Of a stretch of 12,569 bases of DNA, positions 1 to 7,050 are shown in pieces (positions within the stretch are counted from its first letter, which is position 1; every line of letters starts with the position of its first letter). The stretch lies in assembly GCA_900551605.1 (NCBI GenBank), contig URWS01000013.1:1-12569 (forward strand), written 5' to 3'. The position numbers and the translations under genes are program-made. The notes beneath the pieces were generated by a model. That model was not told the DNA's origin. It did no database searches and saw only the letters and a list, made by a program, of their open reading frames with translations. The stretch is from an uncultured Collinsella sp. GTDB lineage: Bacteria > Actinomycetota > Coriobacteriia > Coriobacteriales > Coriobacteriaceae.

Positions 1-31
1 GCTAAGTGAATAGCATTTACATCCAAGAAGA

Positions 32-61
32 TAATGAACATAACCTATAGTATGTTCATTA
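32..61. repeat. AT-rich dyad, operator-like
   Basis: TAATGAACATA (32-42) and TATGTTCATTA (51-61) form a perfect 11-bp inverted repeat around an 8-base spacer. The surrounding 80 bases are AT-rich in an otherwise GC-rich window, as expected of a promoter or operator. There is no T-tract, so a terminator is unlikely. It may belong to a gene beyond the left edge; which protein binds it cannot be told. Confidence 0.45.
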
Positions 62-346
62 AAATTGGCTTCAATACGCCTTAAACCAGTCGGGTTGGCT
101 GCTTTAGGGGGGGGGTGTAGGGTTCGCTCGGGCGTCATTTTGGGTGGTTTTGCCTGCTACTAAAATGGTAACAGTACTCATATTTGCCCTTTTTTGCCCA
201 CAGACCTTTGAGGGTGCGGCGAAAAAGGGCTTGTTTTGATTGTTTGGGGCAGGCGCGAGGCGCGGAAACGATGTCTGGAGTGACGGAGCGGCCTGGAATT
301 CATCCGTAGAGGTCTTCATTGGCTGCGCCAGGAGTGTCCCTAACTG
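62..346. other. Intergenic stretch without a convincing gene
   Basis: No supported coding sequence. The longest minus-strand reading frame (104-319, 71 codons) has no recognisable domain, ends in a proline run encoded by the G9 tract at 107-115, and lacks a good ribosome binding site. The stretch contains a 9-bp inverted repeat, GCCCTTTTT (186-194) and AAAAAGGGC (222-230), separated by 27 bases. The composition, partly AT-rich and partly GC-rich, suggests non-coding or repeat-derived DNA. Confidence 0.4.
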
Positions 347-384
347 CCGGAGGGGGTGTCTGCCGTGGCAGGCACCCCCTCCGG
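347..384. repeat. Strong 18-bp hairpin downstream of the acyltransferase gene
   Basis: CCGGAGGGGGTGTCTGCC (347-364) pairs with 367-384 over 18 bp with one non-Watson-Crick position and a nominal 2-base loop. It lies 23 bases past the stop codon of the minus-strand acyltransferase gene. No T-run follows on either strand, so it is not a textbook intrinsic terminator. It could be a U-tract-less terminator or a 3' end stabiliser. Confidence 0.6.
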
Positions 385-407
385 ATGTGGGAAGTTTACG
401 CTGCAGG

Positions 408-2624
408 TTACTTGTTGGTGCCTAGCTTGTGCGGCTTGAGAGCGAGCGCATTGACGAGCGCGTCGGTGGCAGACTTGACGGCTGCCGGTTGCGGATCGTT
501 GACGTGATCCTCGGGATGCACGGGCAGGTCCTTCTTGACTGCATCGTGGATCAAGTTGAGGTACTCAGTCACGCCAGTGGTCGATAGATGCGTGCCATCG
601 CCATCGAACAGGTCGTTGCGGTTGGCACTGTATCCGTACCAGTCGATAACGCGCACGTTCTTGTAGCGCGTAGCGGCGTTGGCGATGGCCTGGTTGGTAG
701 AGCCAACCCACGGCTGCGGGCTGCGCGTGTTTACAAATACGACGGTGCGCTGATTGCCGGCATCGGCCATGATGGCGTCAATCTGGGCATCGGTCACTAG
801 GCCGTTGGTGCCCAGCGCAAAGACTACGATCTTGCCGGCGAGGTTCTGCTGGATATAACCCTCAAATGTTGTGCGGCCCGCATCGAACTGGCGGCCCTTT
901 TCGGCATCGATGTGACTGTGGGGGAACACGCCGTCAAAGGAATCGACGGCGCGTAGGGACACGGAGTCGCCAATCATGAGCAGGTCGTAGGATCCGTCGG
1001 GGAAGCCGTCGTTGTCCTTGTCGGTGTCATCGGCCGCCTGCTGGTCCTGGGGTTTTGCATTTTTGGCTTCCTTGTTTAGGATTTCGGCGCCCTCGCCGCT
1101 CAGCGCGGATGTGTCGGGCACAAAGACCAGACCACCCAGCGCCACGACAAGCACGACGCCGCAAACGGCGCACACGGGAATATGCGCGCGCACCCAGCCG
1201 GCGGGCGTGGTGGTGCCTTCGCGGAGCTCGGAAACGGTGCGTCCAAAGGCGCCCTTCCTAAACGGCGTCTCGATAAAGCGATAGGAGCACTCTGCCACGG
1301 CGACCACCACAAGTACCTGCAAGATGTACTGCCACCAGGGCGTATCGCTGATGTTGGCGACCGGGTTCATGAGCAGCAGCAGTGGATAGTGCCACAGGTA
1401 GATGCTGTACGAGCGCTTGCCAACCCACACGAGCGGCTCGGCGGACAGCGTGCGGGCAACCATTCCCTGGGGCTGCACGCAGGCCGCGATGACCATGAGC
1501 GTGAGGATGGAGCATAACAGCGTGCCGCCGCGATACTGGAACGCGGTGTAGCCGTTGGTGAGCGCGACCATGGCGGCAAGGCCAACCAGACCCACGACGC
1601 CCAACACATCGATGGATGCGGGCGAGGACCAAAAGCGCACGAGGGCGCTCGGCTGTGCCGGGGCGGTCTCGGCTGATTCATCGGCCTTCTCGCCAGGCTT
1701 GCCCTCGGCGTCCTTGCCGTGCTTGGCGGCCCCGACCAGGCGGTCGAGCCCCAGGCGATGAGCGAGACGTACGGGTGCCAAGTCGCGATCGGGGACAAAG
1801 GCCATCCAGGCACCCAACAGCAGCGAGAAGACGCGGGTGTCGGTGCCGTAGTACACGCGGCTGGGGTCGGCGGCAGGGTTATAGAGCACCATCATGGCGA
1901 TGGCGGAAACGGCAGCCAGACCCAGAACCACGCGGCGCGTTTTGGGCTTGCTCATGTGCATGGATACCATGGCAAGCAGCAGCGGGGGCCAAACCAGGTA
2001 GAACTGCTCCTCGATGGCGAGCGACCAAAAGTGCGTAAGCGGCGAGGGGTCGCCCAAAGCGTTGAAGTACGAGACGTTTTGGGCAATCTGCCACCAGTTG
2101 TTGAAGAACAGCAGCGACGGCAGGATGTCGAGGCGCATCTTGGTGAGCATCACGTGGTTAAAGATGGTGCACAGCGCGCAGGTCACGAACACTACCGTTA
2201 CCACGGCGGGGACTAGGCGACGGATGCGGCGAATCCAGAAGCTCTTAAGGTCGATGCGGCCGGTCTTAGCGACTTCGTTGAGCAGCAAGCGCGTGATCAG
2301 ATAGCCCGAAAGCACAAAGAAGATCGTGACGCCGAGCAGGCCGCCCTGAGCCCACGTGAGGTTGAGGTGATAGAGCACCACCGCGACGACGGCAAGCGTG
2401 CGCAGGCCGTCGAGCGCAGGAATGTAGCGGGACTTGGGACGAGCGGGCGCCTGTTCTTTTGCGGCGCTGTTGGTGTGGGCGCCCTTGTTGGTGGGCGTTC
2501 GATGCGGGCTTGGGCCGCGTCGTGACTCGCCGGTGCGGCGGTCGGCGCGCGGGCGTTCGTGCGGCGCTTGGTTATCGGGCGCGCGGCGCGGGCCGCGTGG
2601 GCTCGATTGTGGGAATTGTTCCAT
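408..2624 (-). CDS. Acyltransferase-3 membrane protein with C-terminal SGNH domain (OatA-like)
   Basis: Probable O-acyltransferase of the cell envelope: the membrane domain moves an acyl group across the membrane and the extracytoplasmic SGNH domain transfers it to a glycan. Of 738 residues, 1-65 are a basic, Pro/Arg-rich, probably disordered cytoplasmic tail. The acyltransferase-3 domain starts at about 66 (YIPALDGLRTL) and shows the family R-x10-H motif (R75, H86), followed by many hydrophobic helices to about residue 510. A charged loop, rich in Lys, Glu and Ala, lies near 295-330. The SGNH part has GDS (552-554, nucleophile S554), GTNG (605-608) and DGTH (676-679, D676 and H679), so the triad looks intact. 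This architecture matches OatA-type peptidoglycan O-acetyltransferases; teichoic acid or exopolysaccharide are alternative targets. The ATG at 2624 has only a weak GGATGAT site, but no other Met precedes the membrane domain. Its neighbours do not indicate the substrate. Confidence 0.88.
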   Translation of the reverse strand: MEQFPQSSPRGPRRAPDNQAPHERPRADRRTGESRRGPSPHRTPTNKGAHTNSAAKEQAPARPKSRYIPALDGLRTLAVVAVVLYHLNLTWAQGGLLGVTIFFVLSGYLITRLLLNEVAKTGRIDLKSFWIRRIRRLVPAVVTVVFVTCALCTIFNHVMLTKMRLDILPSLLFFNNWWQIAQNVSYFNALGDPSPLTHFWSLAIEEQFYLVWPPLLLAMVSMHMSKPKTRRVVLGLAAVSAIAMMVLYNPAADPSRVYYGTDTRVFSLLLGAWMAFVPDRDLAPVRLAHRLGLDRLVGAAKHGKDAEGKPGEKADESAETAPAQPSALVRFWSSPASIDVLGVVGLVGLAAMVALTNGYTAFQYRGGTLLCSILTLMVIAACVQPQGMVARTLSAEPLVWVGKRSYSIYLWHYPLLLLMNPVANISDTPWWQYILQVLVVVAVAECSYRFIETPFRKGAFGRTVSELREGTTTPAGWVRAHIPVCAVCGVVLVVALGGLVFVPDTSALSGEGAEILNKEAKNAKPQDQQAADDTDKDNDGFPDGSYDLLMIGDSVSLRAVDSFDGVFPHSHIDAEKGRQFDAGRTTFEGYIQQNLAGKIVVFALGTNGLVTDAQIDAIMADAGNQRTVVFVNTRSPQPWVGSTNQAIANAATRYKNVRVIDWYGYSANRNDLFDGDGTHLSTTGVTEYLNLIHDAVKKDLPVHPEDHVNDPQPAAVKSATDALVNALALKPHKLGTNK

Positions 2625-2663
2625 AAAACATCATCCAATGACGAGGATAATCAGCACATATTC

Positions 2664-2669
2664 ATTGTA
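2664..2669 (-). promoter_or_regulatory. Possible -10 box of the acyltransferase gene
   Basis: Read on the minus strand this is TACAAT, five of six matches to the sigma-70 -10 consensus, about 40 bases upstream of the acyltransferase start. No good -35 box lies 16-18 bases further upstream, so the call is weak. Confidence 0.3.
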
Positions 2670-2717
2670 GCTGCCTGCTCCTGTGAATGCTTGCTGCTGG
2701 CGCAACCTCAAGGGCGC

Positions 2718-2735
2718 GTTCACATCAAAGTGAAC
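2718..2735. promoter_or_regulatory. Operator-like dyad over the -35 box
   Basis: GTTCAC (2718-2723) and GTGAAC (2730-2735) form a perfect 6-bp inverted repeat with a 6-base spacer. It covers the predicted -35 hexamer, so bound protein would block RNA polymerase. The regulator is unknown; the LacI-family protein encoded at 5048 is one candidate. Confidence 0.45.
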
Positions 2736-2747
2736 TAAAGTTATAGA
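2719..2747 (+). promoter_or_regulatory. Promoter of the ribokinase-nucleoside hydrolase operon
   Basis: TTCACA (2719-2724, five of six matches to TTGACA) and TATAGA (2742-2747, four of six matches to TATAAT) are separated by exactly 17 bases. The expected transcription start is near 2754. That would leave a leader of about 56 bases and exclude an upstream in-frame ATG at 2757 as the true start. Confidence 0.55.
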
Positions 2748-2810
2748 GGTGAGAGAGTGCACGATCGACGGCCGACGGTGGGCATAAGGCCCGCAGATGA
2801 GGAGGTTTCC

Positions 2811-3773
2811 ATGGCAGATCGCGGCATCGCTGCGGTGTTCGGCAGCATGAACATGGACCTTTCGGTGGCGTGCGAGCGCATGCCGCGCGCGGGCGAGACA
2901 GTCGGTGGCAGCGGTTTTATCACCAACGCCGGTGGCAAGGGCGCTAACCAGGCCGTTGCCGCCGCGCGCATGGGTGCGCGCACGTGCATGATTGGCGCGG
3001 TCGGCCGCGACGCGTTCGGTGCATCGCTCGTGGCGGGGCTCCAAGATGCTGGCGTGGACTGTGACTTTGTGGCGCGTCGCGATGACGTGGAGACGGGAAC
3101 GGCGACCATCATTCGCTGCGAGGGCGACAACCGCATCGTGCTGTCGCCGGGCGCCAACCATGTGCTCGAGGGCGAGGACGTTGCCTGCGCGCTGAGGCAC
3201 CTGGTGGCCGATGGGCTCGACGGCGACGCCAGCGAGATTGCCCCGGCTGCCGGAAGCGTCTTTATCGCCCAGGGCGAATGTGACCTTGCGGCGACGGCCG
3301 AGGCGCTTGTTTGCGCTCACGAGCTGGGGTTCTATACGATCTTTAACCCGGCGCCGGCATGCGACCTGCCGGCAAGAGCGTGGCCTGCGGTCGACCTGGT
3401 CTGCCCCAACGAGACCGAGTGCCAGGTGCTGACGGGCATTCTGCCCACGGATGACGCGAGCTGCGTCACCGCGCTCAATGCGCTGCTCGACAAGGGCGCC
3501 GGGGCTGCGGTCATCACGCTGGGCGGCGCCGGCTCGGTTACGCTCGGCGATGACGGTGAGCTGCTGCGCATGCCGGCACTTTCGAGCACGGTAGTCGATA
3601 CCACGGCCGCCGGCGATACGTTTATCGGCGCGTTGGCGGCGGCTCGCCTAGAGGGCTTGCCGCTCTTTGAGTGCATGGCCGCGGGTGCTCGCGCCTCGGC
3701 AGTGACGGTGTCGCGCCTGGGCGCTCAGCAATCGATTCCCACGCGCGCCGAAGTTGAACATTGGTTTGGTTAA
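2811..3773 (+). CDS. rbsK: Ribokinase (PfkB family)
   Basis: Phosphorylates D-ribose to ribose-5-phosphate with ATP in the cytoplasm. The 320-residue product follows the ribokinase pattern closely: the sugar-binding start GSMNMDL (11-17), PfkB signature 1 with GGKGANQA (41-48), NPAPACDLP and PNETE in the middle, and signature 2 DTTAAGDTF (263-271) with catalytic base D269. The length is close to E. coli RbsK (309). The frame stays open upstream to an ATG at 2757, but the start at 2811 is preferred: it follows a strong GGAGG (2801-2805), and the 2757 ATG is at the predicted transcription start. The gene for a nucleoside hydrolase starts 30 bases downstream in the same operon, suggesting that the ribose comes from nucleosides. 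Other sugar specificities within PfkB cannot be fully excluded. Confidence 0.9.
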   Translation: MADRGIAAVFGSMNMDLSVACERMPRAGETVGGSGFITNAGGKGANQAVAAARMGARTCMIGAVGRDAFGASLVAGLQDAGVDCDFVARRDDVETGTATIIRCEGDNRIVLSPGANHVLEGEDVACALRHLVADGLDGDASEIAPAAGSVFIAQGECDLAATAEALVCAHELGFYTIFNPAPACDLPARAWPAVDLVCPNETECQVLTGILPTDDASCVTALNALLDKGAGAAVITLGGAGSVTLGDDGELLRMPALSSTVVDTTAAGDTFIGALAAARLEGLPLFECMAAGARASAVTVSRLGAQQSIPTRAEVEHWFG

Positions 3774-3803
3774 ACGATAAAGACGGAGAAGCGGAGTAGA
3801 ACA

Positions 3804-4778
3804 ATGGCAACCAAGAAGCTGATCCTTGATCTGGATATGGGTGTGGACGATGCGATGGCGCTCGCCTATGCCATCGCGAGCCCCGAGGTGGAGCTCGTGG
3901 GCATCACTACGTGCTTTGGCAACGTGCGCGTCGAGCAATCGGCGCACAATTGCCTGGCGGTGCTCGATCTGCTGGGTCGCCCCGAGGTTCCGGTGTACCT
4001 GGGTGCCGACCGTCCTCTGCAGGCGACTGAGCCCTATACGCCGCCGGCGTCCACCGCGCTTATTCACGGCAAGAACGGCATCGGCGGCGCGAGCGTGCCC
4101 GCGTCGCCCTACGAGCCGGTGGGGGCGACCTCGGCCGACGGCAACGCTGCGGTCGATTATCTGATCGATGCCGCGCGCACCTATGGTCCCGATCTGGTCT
4201 ACGTAGCGACTGGCCCGCTCTCCAACCTGGCGCTCGCCCTAGAGCGCGATGCGGCGGCGATGATGTCCATCGGCCGCGTGGTCGTGATGGGGGGCGCCCT
4301 TACCGTGCCCGGCAACGTGAGCGCGGGCGCCGAGGCCAACATGGCAAGCGATCCCGAGGCGGCCGATGCCGTGCTACGTTCGGGCCGCAAGCTCACCATG
4401 GTGGGTCTGGACGTGACGCATCGCGTGGCGCTCACGCGTCGCGACATTGCCGGCTGGACGGGTTCGGGCACCATGGCGGGCTGTGCGTTTGCGAGCATGG
4501 TGGAGCACTACATTGGCTCGTACGAGATGAACGCCCCCTACCTGGGCGGCTGCGCGCTGCACGATCCACTTGCCGTCGCTGTGGCGATTGACCCCACGCT
4601 CGTGGGTGCGCTCGGCTGCAATCTGCGTGTTGATCTGCTGGGCGAGTATCGCGGCCGCACCATTTGCGACGAGCGCCGCCTATCCGATCCGGACAAGAGC
4701 GCGCTTGTAGCGCTGACCGTGGATGCCCCGCGCTTCCTGTCCGAGTTCAAGACGCGCATGGCCCGCGTCCTAGGCTAA
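3804..4778 (+). CDS. Nucleoside hydrolase (inosine/uridine-preferring family)
   Basis: Splits N-glycosidic bonds of ribonucleosides into base and ribose. The 324-residue product has the N-terminal calcium-binding cluster DLDMGVDD (9-16; D9, D11, D15, D16), the family core ATGPLSNLALAL, the MGGAL...GN segment followed by AEANMASDPEAA, and a C-terminal HDPLAVA that supplies the active-site His and last metal-binding Asp. Length is typical of the family. The usual DTDPG is DLDMG here, but the metal-binding Asp residues are kept, so the enzyme should be active. The start ATG follows purine-rich GGAG motifs at 3785 and 3793. It is the second gene after ribokinase, which can phosphorylate its ribose product, and a terminator follows it. 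Base preference (inosine, uridine, cytidine or broad) cannot be read from the sequence. Confidence 0.9.
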   Translation: MATKKLILDLDMGVDDAMALAYAIASPEVELVGITTCFGNVRVEQSAHNCLAVLDLLGRPEVPVYLGADRPLQATEPYTPPASTALIHGKNGIGGASVPASPYEPVGATSADGNAAVDYLIDAARTYGPDLVYVATGPLSNLALALERDAAAMMSIGRVVVMGGALTVPGNVSAGAEANMASDPEAADAVLRSGRKLTMVGLDVTHRVALTRRDIAGWTGSGTMAGCAFASMVEHYIGSYEMNAPYLGGCALHDPLAVAVAIDPTLVGALGCNLRVDLLGEYRGRTICDERRLSDPDKSALVALTVDAPRFLSEFKTRMARVLG

Positions 4779-4790
4779 CCGTTTCATGCG

Positions 4791-4830
4791 CCCCGTCCCC
4801 AAAGTAGTCTTTTTGGGACGGGGCTTTTTT
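4791..4830 (+). terminator. Intrinsic terminator of the ribokinase operon
   Basis: CCCCGTCCC (4791-4799) pairs with GGGACGGGG (4815-4823). The stem continues, after one mismatch, with AAA/TTT, and a TTTTTT run follows at 4825-4830. It begins 13 bases after the nucleoside hydrolase stop codon. Confidence 0.85.
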
Positions 4831-4876
4831 AGCTACTAACAGGCGTCTATAACAAGTTAAAAAGCCCCGTCCCAAA
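4812..4876. repeat. 18-bp inverted repeat reusing the terminator arm
   Basis: TTTGGGACGGGGCTTTTT (4812-4829) is perfectly complementary to AAAAAGCCCCGTCCCAAA (4859-4876) across 29 bases. AGCTAC also recurs just outside each copy (4831 and 4879). With the first terminator arm at 4791, the GCCCCGTCCC-type arm occurs twice and its complement once. The second pairing competes with the terminator stem. Confidence 0.75.
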
Positions 4877-4926
4877 TTAGCTACCGAGCAAATGCGCCCG
4901 TTGGGGGAATAGTCGTGCCGCGTTGC

Positions 4927-4954
4927 TTGACAACGGGCTAAACTAGCTAATAAA
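4927..4954 (+). promoter_or_regulatory. Probable promoter of the plus-strand LacI gene
   Basis: TTGACA at 4927-4932 is a perfect -35 consensus. A -10 box is less clear: TAATAA (4948-4953) and AATAAA (4949-4954) lie 15-16 bases downstream. The region is AT-rich and carries a CTAAAC (4938-4943)...GTTTAG (4968-4973) dyad, possibly for autoregulation. The resulting leader would be about 85 bases. Confidence 0.45.
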
Positions 4955-4983
4955 CATTTACTATTCTGTTTAGATTGAATTTG

Positions 4984-5032
4984 CGGTCGTTTAGTTGCCG
5001 AGTCATCGAGTCGCGATGCTCCGCCACGACCG
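4984..5032 (+). other. Possible structured leader of the plus-strand LacI gene
   Basis: CGGTCGT (4984-4990) pairs with ACGACCG (5026-5032), enclosing a smaller CATCG/CGATG hairpin (5004-5018). The outer stem ends six bases before the AGGGGGA ribosome binding site at 5038. No known riboswitch class is recognised. Confidence 0.3.
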
Positions 5033-5047
5033 TTGCTAGGGGGAACA

Positions 5048-6058
5048 ATGGCCAAAGCAAGTGTCCGCGAGATCAGCCGCATCACCGGCTTTTCGCCCGC
5101 GACCGTATCGAACGCGCTCAATCGCAAGCGCAGCGTGAGCGAGGAGACCGCCAAGGTCATTCTCGAGTGCGCACAGTCGCTTGGGTACCAGCAGTCGACG
5201 CAACTCGAGAGCATCCAGTTTGTTCTCGCGCGCAAGACGGGCGCCATCCTTGATGAGAGCACCTTCCATCCTGCGGTCATCGAGGGCGTGGAACGTCAGG
5301 CGCGTCGTCACGGCATGAGCACGAGCTTTGTCTCGCTCGATTTTAGCGACTTGAACGCCGTGCGCCCGCAGGTCGAGGGCCTTATCGCCGACCCGGCTGC
5401 CGCCATCGTGCTGATGGGCACCGAGCTGGGTGAGGAAGACTATGCTTTGTTCGCCAACGCTGCCGCCCACCTGATCGTGCTTGACGGCTGGAGCGACCGC
5501 CAGTACTTTGATGCCGTAGTCATTGCCAACACCGATTCGGTGCTGCGTGCCGTGGATTACCTTATCGAGAAGGGTCACAAGCAAATCGGCTATCTGGCAG
5601 GCGACCTGCGCATCCGCAACTTTAAGGATCGCGAGCGCGGCTATCGCCAAGCGCTTGAAGATGCAGGCCTTGAGGCCAATCCGACATGGCGCGTCACGCT
5701 GGGCACCACGCTCGAGGGCGCTTATCGCGACATGGGCGCATGGCTCGATACCGTTTCGCATGATGAACTGCCGACGGCTTTCTTTGCTGAGAACGACGTC
5801 CTCGCCGTGGGTGCTATGCGTGCGTTGAGTGAGCATGGCATTCGCGTGCCCGAAGATGTCTCGATGATTGGCTTCGACGATCTTTCCGTGGGCGCCTTCT
5901 CCAACCCGCCGCTCACCACGGTGCATGTTCCCAAGCACGAGGTGGGCGAGATCGCGGTGCGCCGTCTGGTGGGCAACATCCGCAATCCCAAGAGCTATAC
6001 CTGCAAAACGGCCGTCTCGACCTATTTTGTCGAGCGCCAGAGCGTGCGCGAGCTCTAG
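5048..6058 (+). CDS. LacI-family transcriptional regulator
   Basis: Sugar-responsive DNA-binding repressor or activator of 336 residues. An N-terminal LacI helix-turn-helix lies at about 4-50 (VREISRITGFSPATVSNALN, 6-25), followed by a periplasmic-binding-protein-like effector domain with typical segments (IEKGHKQIGYLAGD, FFAENDVLAVGAMRAL, PEDVSMIGFDDL, LTTVHVP) ending in VERQS. The usual hinge (N-x2-ARxL) between the domains is not evident; the linker reads YQQSTQLESIQFVLARKTG. The ATG at 5048 is chosen because AGGGGGA (5038-5044) precedes it; an in-frame TTG at 5033 has no such site. It follows the ribokinase-nucleoside hydrolase operon and converges with a second LacI gene. Plausible targets are the salvage operon or its own promoter; the effector is unknown. 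Confidence 0.9.
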   Translation: MAKASVREISRITGFSPATVSNALNRKRSVSEETAKVILECAQSLGYQQSTQLESIQFVLARKTGAILDESTFHPAVIEGVERQARRHGMSTSFVSLDFSDLNAVRPQVEGLIADPAAAIVLMGTELGEEDYALFANAAAHLIVLDGWSDRQYFDAVVIANTDSVLRAVDYLIEKGHKQIGYLAGDLRIRNFKDRERGYRQALEDAGLEANPTWRVTLGTTLEGAYRDMGAWLDTVSHDELPTAFFAENDVLAVGAMRALSEHGIRVPEDVSMIGFDDLSVGAFSNPPLTTVHVPKHEVGEIAVRRLVGNIRNPKSYTCKTAVSTYFVERQSVREL

Positions 6059-7050
6059 GCAGAACGGCGCTTGATGAGCGATGCCCCCAGCTCGATCTTG
6101 AGCGGGTGGTGTTCGGCCTCGTCGATAACCTCGACGAGGCGCCGTGCGGCGACGGCGCCCATATACTCCGAAGGAACATTGAGCGTGGTCAGTTGTGGCT
6201 GCACGTAGGTTCCGCCGGCGTTGTTGTCGAAGCCGACGATGCGTACGTCATCGGGCACGCGATAACCACGCTCGATAAAGGCTTTCATGGCCCCAATAGC
6301 TATATCGTCAAAGACAGCGACGTAGTTTTGGGCGAGGGGTTCGCCCGAATCAATAATGTCGAGCATGTCGGCGTATGCTTCATCTGGAGCGACGGCGAGT
6401 TCGTGGATGATGCCGCACTTTTCCGAGCCCGATAGCTGACCGATGGCGTGTTCGTAGGCGAAGCGTCGTTCGGTGAAGTTGCTCACGGTAACGGGCGTCG
6501 TTAACAGCCCGGGGACAGATCCATACTTCGAATGCAGGTACTGCACGGCTAGCATCATGCTGGCGGCGTTGTCGATCTTGACCGTATCGACCCCAGCGCT
6601 CATGCATGAGTCCAACAGCAGCAGAGGGCAGTCCAGCGATGCAAACGGCATAAAATCCGATTCGAACATCTCAGTTGCAAGGATGATGACACCATCATAT
6701 TGCGCTTCGGCGATGTCGGCGATCTGTTGCTGAGTGTTTTCGAACGGTGAGTAGTTCACCAGCGAAAACGAGAATCCCGCGTGTCTAAGAGCGCCCTCGA
6801 CTCCGGCGAGCATATCGGCGAAGAAGGGGCGCGCAAAGATGCGGCGCCGGTTAAAGGCAACCAAGGCAACGGTTCCGCTCTTTTGGCGCTCGAACTTAAT
6901 CTTGCTAAAGTCGTAACCTAGAGCTTCGGCGGTGCTAAGTACCAGCTGCCGTGTTTTTTCGCTTACGCCGCGTCGATTGTTAAGTGCAAGGGAAACGGCC
7001 GCTGCCGAAATTCCCAGCTGGTCAGCGATTTGTTTTGCAGTAACGGCCAT
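6055..7050 (-). CDS. LacI-family transcriptional regulator, divergent from the PTS operon
   Basis: A 331-residue LacI-family regulator with helix-turn-helix at about 3-50 (VTAKQIADQLGISAAAVSLALN, written as residues 3-24) and an effector domain containing FFADMLAGVEGALRHAG, AEAQYDGVIILATEM, LLLLDSCM, PDDVRIVGFDNNAGG and LTTLNVP. As in its neighbour, the canonical N-x2-ARxL hinge is missing (GYDFSKIKFERQKSG). The ATG at 7050 is preferred because an AGGA lies 6 bases before it; the in-frame ATG at 7080 has no ribosome binding site. It is transcribed away from the esterase-glycosidase-PTS operon across a 152-base AT-rich gap, the usual arrangement for a dedicated local regulator. Its stop codon overlaps that of the plus-strand LacI gene. 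Confidence 0.9.
   Translation of the reverse strand: MAVTAKQIADQLGISAAAVSLALNNRRGVSEKTRQLVLSTAEALGYDFSKIKFERQKSGTVALVAFNRRRIFARPFFADMLAGVEGALRHAGFSFSLVNYSPFENTQQQIADIAEAQYDGVIILATEMFESDFMPFASLDCPLLLLDSCMSAGVDTVKIDNAASMMLAVQYLHSKYGSVPGLLTTPVTVSNFTERRFAYEHAIGQLSGSEKCGIIHELAVAPDEAYADMLDIIDSGEPLAQNYVAVFDDIAIGAMKAFIERGYRVPDDVRIVGFDNNAGGTYVQPQLTTLNVPSEYMGAVAARRLVEVIDEAEHHPLKIELGASLIKRRSA

Noticed and set aside
240..507. Short plus-strand open frames near the left edge (61 and 62 codons)
   Set aside because: They overlap the strong hairpin and the end of the acyltransferase gene, with no motif or ribosome binding site.
1719..2216. 165-codon plus-strand open frame inside the acyltransferase gene
   Set aside because: Antisense shadow of membrane-helix codons, no motif.
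2757..2810. Upstream start giving ribokinase 18 extra residues
   Set aside because: No ribosome binding site, overlaps the predicted transcription start, and the extra residues do not resemble ribokinase.
5036..5938. 300-codon open frame on the minus strand opposite the plus-strand LacI gene
   Set aside because: It is antisense to a clear LacI gene and shows no domain; high-GC codon use keeps the opposite frame open.
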